DNA from: Klebsormidium nitens
Taxonomy: Eukaryota; Streptophyta; Klebsormidiophyceae; Klebsormidiales; Klebsormidiaceae
Reading direction: 5' to 3'
DNA length: 28,042 nt
Assembly (NCBI GenBank): GCA_000708835.1
Contig: DF237803.1
Span: forward strand, 1-28,042
The notes below the pieces were generated by a model. That model saw only the letters and a list, made by a program, of their open reading frames with translations. It had not been told where the DNA came from and made no database searches. The stretch's first letter is position 1. The number at the start of each line of letters is the position of its first letter. Position numbers and translations under genes: made by a program. This document shows positions 23,624-28,042 of this stretch, in pieces.

Positions 23624-26600
23624 CTACCCACTCCCTGGACAACCAAACACGACCTGACTGACAGTCCCGTTGCGGGCTCCGGTCTCACCTGTTGCTGCAG
23701 GCGTGCTGGAGGGCGGGGTCAAAGGAGGCCTGGTGCTGGCGGGAGTGGCGCTGGGGGTGACCGCCGGGACCGGGGCGGGGGCGCCCGTGGGCGCGGGAGC
23801 GGGGGCTACGACCTTGGTCGGGGCGGGGGTCACAGGGACAGTGACGGTGGGGCGCGGGGTGACCACTGGGGCGGGGGCGGGGGCCACCGCCGGGGCCACG
23901 GTCTTGGCTGGAGCGGGGGCCACGGCAGGGGCGGGGGCCGGGGCAACGGCGGGGGCGGGAGCAGGACTGAGCGCCGAGAGGGGGGGGCAGCCCAGGAACG
24001 GCTGGTTGAGGGGGGTGACGGCGCCGGGAGCGGTGGTGACGAAGGTGGCGGGGAAGTCGAAGAAGGTGAGGGTGGAGTTCTTGGCAGTGAGGTAGATGTT
24101 GGGGCCGTTGGTGGTCTGCGGAAGAGGGAAGATCGGCACGGGGCGTCAGCATGGCTGTTATTAACTAGTGGAAGCTGCCTGGTACCACGGATGACTGCTA
24201 AAGTCTCCGACAGTACGATCTGGACTTGCAAAGGAAAGGAATGCCGGCAGCAAAAGCTGCAACAGCTACCTTCCCTATCAGTCGCTGTAAGCTGGCATAT
24301 TGTAGGTTCTCATTGGTCCAACCGTACAACTCGCTGATCTGTGCCTTCCGGTGAAATTGCAGCCGTCTTACCACATTTGCGAGCAGAATGTGAATGGATG
24401 TTCGAAGTATTATACATCCAGATCCGGGGCACCTTCAAACACCATCAATAACCTATCAAGGTACTGAAAGAAAATGCGAGCCACACTAGCTGCAAAGGTC
24501 CTCGATATCCGGCCGAACACTACTTGTAGCGGGGAGGGACGTCCATGTAACTGGTCACGTCAACCTCAAACTTTGGCCTCAAAAAAGAGAAATCGGAACA
24601 TTAAACTTGTCAGGCATTGCAGCTATAAGTCTGCGAATGGACTTCTCAAAGCAGTAGACCAGCTTTCAACAGGCCGAAACGGGTTCCGTGAAGTGGATCA
24701 GCCTCGCCACTTTCCCCTCTGTCGAAGCCCCCGGGTCAATGCACCAGCAGAATCCAGAGAGATGGGGGGAATACAACGAAAAGCATGATATTGATGCCCG
24801 AACCCCTGACGGGCTATGCAGAATGTGGGCGACCACAAGAGCAGACTGTGAGGAGACCGAAGAAGCAAAACAAGGCAGGGGGGGAGCAGGCACACAGCAC
24901 GACATACAAGCGAGGAGCTTGGGCGCTGGGAAAGACCAGGCACCAACACAGGTCCTTTTAAGAACAACGATTGATCTGACGTTCTTCAAAGATGCCCCAG
25001 TTGTGCCCTTTCCGCTGTCAGCTGTGCACTTGCAAGGCTTACCGCAGCATTACTCGTTCCTCGGAAGCCGCAGATCTGCGCGGCGGCCTGGTCAACCATG
25101 ACGGCTCCCCCCAGCGGCGCTGTGTTGCCGTTGAAGGTGTTGGGCGTGCCGGGGGTTACCGTGTTGTCAGCCTCACTCAGCAGCAGGTTCCCCGAGTCTA
25201 GCACCTGGATGGCGCCGCCGCTCTGCACACCACACAGGGAGCATGCGTGAGATGGCCAGCACATCGAGCGGCAACACGGGGTGGGTGAAGAGGCACCCCC
25301 CCTCTTGTTTGTAACGAGGGAAGACGATGTTAAATCGCGACCCACCTTGTTTGCGCTCAGCCCAAGCTTTGCCAGTATCATGCTTGCCAATTGTCCTATG
25401 TTTGCAGCTTCAATCTCAAAGCGGGGCTTTGTCTCTCCGTCCTGACCACGTCTCCATCCACGTTTCTGCATCAAGGCTCCCCCGCACTCACCGTGACCGC
25501 TCTGTTATTCGTGAACGTCGAGAAGCCCACGTCCGCCTTGGCGCCGCTCTCCACATCAATGGCACCGCCAAACTGCAGCGCAATGACAATCAACCACGTC
25601 AAGGGGGCAGGCCTGAGCGGCGGCAGCCAGGAAGCCAGGGGGACTCCCCCACCTTACTACAATAGCAAGCATGCACATCAGAGATACGAATGCAGCCAGT
25701 GGACAGCAGGGGCAGGCATTATCGACGGCATGTAGTGGCATGCTGTGCCCAGCCGCCTGGTCAGTGGTAACTCACATTGGCGGTGTTGCCGCTGAAGGAT
25801 CCCCCCCGTACGGTCAGGCTGCCGCTGGAACCGACCACCGCAATGGCCCCGCCCCCGCTCAACTGCACCGCAACCGCAGGATGTGAGCCGCAATCAAAAG
25901 GCACCGCCCAAAACATAAGCCATGTGGTTCAGGCAGCCAAGATTCATGGTGGGGGGCTGCTGGCGAGCACCAACCAAGATACATCACAGCTGTCACCCTT
26001 GTAGAGTGATCCTTCAGGACGGCTGTGCTGCTCACCACTCCCACCGCCTGGTTGTCGGTGAAGACCGGGGAGTCCAGCGCAACAACGCCCGCCACCAGCA
26101 TGGCCCCCCCGCTGCCATTAGACTGCAACAGAACAGCTGGGGGTCAGGGCACATATGGGGTAGGGGCGCAAGCCAGCGGCTGCTGCGAAAGATCCATAAA
26201 TGCAGATCCTCCAAATGCAGATTGCAAGCCGCCCTGCTGCCTGGGGCAGTCCAGCAGATTTTGGTGGCCCCCACTGCTGAGCGGATGCTCTAGTGACAGT
26301 GCCTGATGCAGCGCCTGGTGGGGCTAGTAGAGCAACAGCAGAGGCTCACCTTCGCGTTACTCAAGGTGAGGGCCGATGCAAAGAGGCTCCCGCCCGCCCT
26401 GACGTTGAAGATGCGAGAGATACCCCCCGCATCAATCGTGTTGCCAGCCCCATCTATGCTAAGGATGGAACTGAGCACCAGCTCGCCCCCGGTCAGAGTG
26501 ATGGGTGCGGTCAGCGTGACAGCACCCCCCTGAGCGACCGCAGTGCGCAGCTCTGCCTCGGTAGCAATAGGCCCTGCACAAAACAAGCACCAACTGCCAT

Positions 26601-26941
26601 TGGCACGGGCGGAGTGGACCATAGGGGCGTTTTGCGAACGAAATGAGTGCTCCCCTGAAGCTGCTGCACCAAGCAAAAGCGGGCTCATCCAGAGCGAGGC
26701 GTCACTTTAAGCTTCTCGCAACCAATGCTAAGCCCTCTGTGAGATCGGAGGTAAAACCCGCTCGCCTCTATGAGCGAGTGTCCTCGCTAGCGCCGGCAGC
26801 TAGAAAGCAACCTCCAGAAGGCAGCAGAGCCACTGAATGCAAATGCAACTGCCGTGCTTGCCGCTTACCTGTTACAGCAGCAGCCACAGAGTGCAGCAGG
26901 AGGGACAGAATTGCGATGCCAGCAAGGCCGCAGGCACCCAT
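23624..26941 (-). CDS. Secreted Pmp-like (GGAI/FxxN) beta-helix protein with Ala/Pro-rich tail
   Basis: Seven minus-strand exons: 26941-26869, 26573-26350, 26122-26036, 25862-25776, 25572-25492, 25222-25043, 24115-23624 (1224 nt, 407 aa). Residues 1-24 form a signal peptide (MGACGLAGIAILSLLLHSVA...). Residues 25-99 look like the start of a right-handed beta-helix (TLTAPITLTGGELVL, SIDGAGNTIDAGGISRIFNV). Exons 3-6 each carry GGA[MI] followed by FxxN: GGAM/FTDN, GGAI/FSGN, GGAI/FTNN, GGAI/FNGN plus GGAV. That is the signature of chlamydial polymorphic membrane protein repeats, also known in some eukaryotes. Residues ~295-385 are Ala-Pro/Val-Pro/Thr-Pro repeats resembling arabinogalactan glycomodules. 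Likely role (inference): secreted cell-wall or adhesive glycoprotein. The 3' end is uncertain: a strong donor ACAG/GTGAGA at 23689 could splice to an acceptor at 23521, giving a shorter tail stopping at 23496. Confidence 0.85.
24116..25042. other. Large last intron of the Pmp-like gene (927 bp)
   Basis: On the minus strand it runs from GTAAGC (25042) to TTCCGCAG (24116). Short ORFs in it on either strand have no motifs. It may hold an extra exon I cannot recognise, since the neighbouring introns are 174-283 bp long. Confidence 0.6.
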
Positions 26942-28042
26942 GGCCCTCTGCTAGGGCACCCCAGGCAGAAAATGGGCCTCTGACAAACCGCAGGGCTGCA
27001 GATGCTTAGATACCCACAGACCTGCAAAGACAAGCAAAAATGAGGCCCATCCCAAGAGCCTCAGCAGAATAGGAGGTAGCACAGGAAAGTTCTGCAGGAA
27101 TTTCAGCTTTAGAAGTTGGAGTGTGCGTTCTGCATGCGGTATGAATCCGTTCTCATCATACATGAGAATGCTGCCAAGATCTGAACGTACACAATAGTGG
27201 CAGTGTAGTCAGATGGTTTTCAAGGCACTTGAATGTTTGAATGAAATATGATGTGAGCTGACCACAAGTTATCGCTGTCGGACGGCACTGACTTAGAAGC
27301 CGCAGCCCTCTTTCAACTTGACAGCTTTCTCTTGGTCAATTTTCTGAAATCTCATGCAAGGAACTCCCTTCTTTTCCAAGAAGCCCACACTGGCTATCTG
27401 CAACAGCAAAATGTGCCGATGTCTGATGTGGGACCATTACCACAAAAAGTGCCCTGCAATGCACATCGTGTCCGTGACGACATGCAGACCACGCGTCAAA
27501 GAGCACGCTCACCTGAAGCCCTTTGCTACCTCTTGCCAGGAGACCGCTGGCAGCGCCTTTGAGATGTTGACGAACGAAAAGCCAGCATGAGTGGTTGACC
27601 GGAAGATACTTACTACACCCTACGTTGCTGCACAATGCACCCCTCCTTTTCTGCGCAGCTCGAAAGTCGCCACAGCTAAACCGTAACGTGCGCCCTTGCA
27701 GTCTCCTTTGACAACACTGTGACTCTGTGCCAGCACGCTGCAGCAGCAGTCCTAGGTTTTCGCTACATATAATACTAGTATTAGTTAGTGTTAAATTGCC
27801 CGCGAAGATGTGGTCCAAAACACCGGGCGAACTCATGTGCCAGCCTGTACCAAGTTCTTGTCGGATCCTCTTTCGGGACGGGGTGCGCTTAGACTAGTCC
27901 GTTCGATCTGCGTACGCTCACACATCGACGGCACAAGAGGCCTCACTGTGTCAGTTGGTGAATCCGGCAAATTCGCAGGGTATCAGAAGTCCCCGCAACA
28001 TGATGAACCCGGTCCTTGGCGGTCAATTGCGGTCCACCTGGC
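26942..28042. other. 5' flank of the Pmp-like gene and window edge
   Basis: No gene is supported. A minus-strand frame 27836-27336 (166 aa) is the longest, but it is Cys/Ser/His-rich, has no family motif and overlaps open frames on the plus strand. Minus frame 27163-26951 ends just before the signal-peptide ATG and may simply be 5' UTR. At the edge, ATGATGAACCCGGTCCTTGG (from 28000, + strand) could open a gene that leaves the window, but this cannot be tested here. Confidence 0.4.

Noticed and set aside
23670-24095. 141 aa Gly/Ala/Val-rich plus-strand ORF resembling a glycine-rich protein
   Set aside because: It is the exact antisense of the Ala/Pro-rich exon of the Pmp-like gene; the minus strand carries splice signals and upstream exons.
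26951-27163. 70 aa frame upstream of the Pmp-like gene with a hydrophobic stretch
   Set aside because: It stops before the signal-peptide ATG and is out of frame with it; more likely 5' UTR or chance.
27336-27836. 166 aa open frame on the minus strand
   Set aside because: No recognisable motif, odd Cys/His/Ser-rich composition, overlapping plus-strand frames, and no splice-consistent partner exon.

Overview
The window is nuclear DNA from a eukaryotic green organism. The genes are split by many spliceosomal introns (4 to 15 exons each), most with GT...AG borders. The best reading is a streptophyte ('charophyte') green alga, possibly Klebsormidium-like. The reasons are a plant-type PSTAIRE kinase of exactly CDKA length, a plant TOM1/TOM3-family membrane protein, a plant-type HIG1-domain protein, an animal-type (6-4) photolyase/cryptochrome and a secreted protein combining Pmp-like repeats with an Ala/Pro-rich tail. 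The species assignment is inference.

I rebuilt six gene models by hand from splice sites, reading-frame phase and remembered family motifs. They alternate strictly in strand. (1) + 1345-2156: unrecognised, probably plastid-targeted 170 aa protein, two exons, GC-AG intron. (2) - 7174-5314: HIG1-domain (hypoxia-responsive) mitochondrial protein, 4 exons, 99 aa. (3) + 8554-13866: (6-4) photolyase / animal-like cryptochrome, 15 exons, 548 aa. (4) - 18372-15516: TOM1/TOM3-family multi-pass membrane protein, 10 exons, 290 aa. (5) + 19019-21870: CDKA cell-cycle kinase, 8 exons, 294 aa, with a first coding exon carrying only Met-Asp-Gln. (6) - 26941-23624: secreted protein with chlamydial-Pmp-like GGA[I/M/V]...FxxN repeats, about one repeat per exon, plus an Ala/Pro-rich tail. 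For models 2 to 6 the exon phases close exactly.

Genes 2/3 and 4/5 are divergent pairs. The 646 bp between genes 4 and 5 could be a shared promoter. Genes 1/2, 3/4 and 5/6 converge. No pathway links the genes; this looks like ordinary gene-dense algal euchromatin and not an operon or gene cluster.

The intergenic DNA holds the repeats. They are a dispersed element with 18 bp terminal inverted repeats (7551-8088, with a partial copy at 1-185), a 341 bp near-perfect foldback (3866-4206), a 36 bp palindrome (4706-4741), a GCAACG-rich patch (about 3150-3290) and a 77 bp tandem duplication over the stop codon of the HIG1 gene (5186-5339). No tRNA, rRNA or CRISPR array was seen, and no prokaryotic mobile element.
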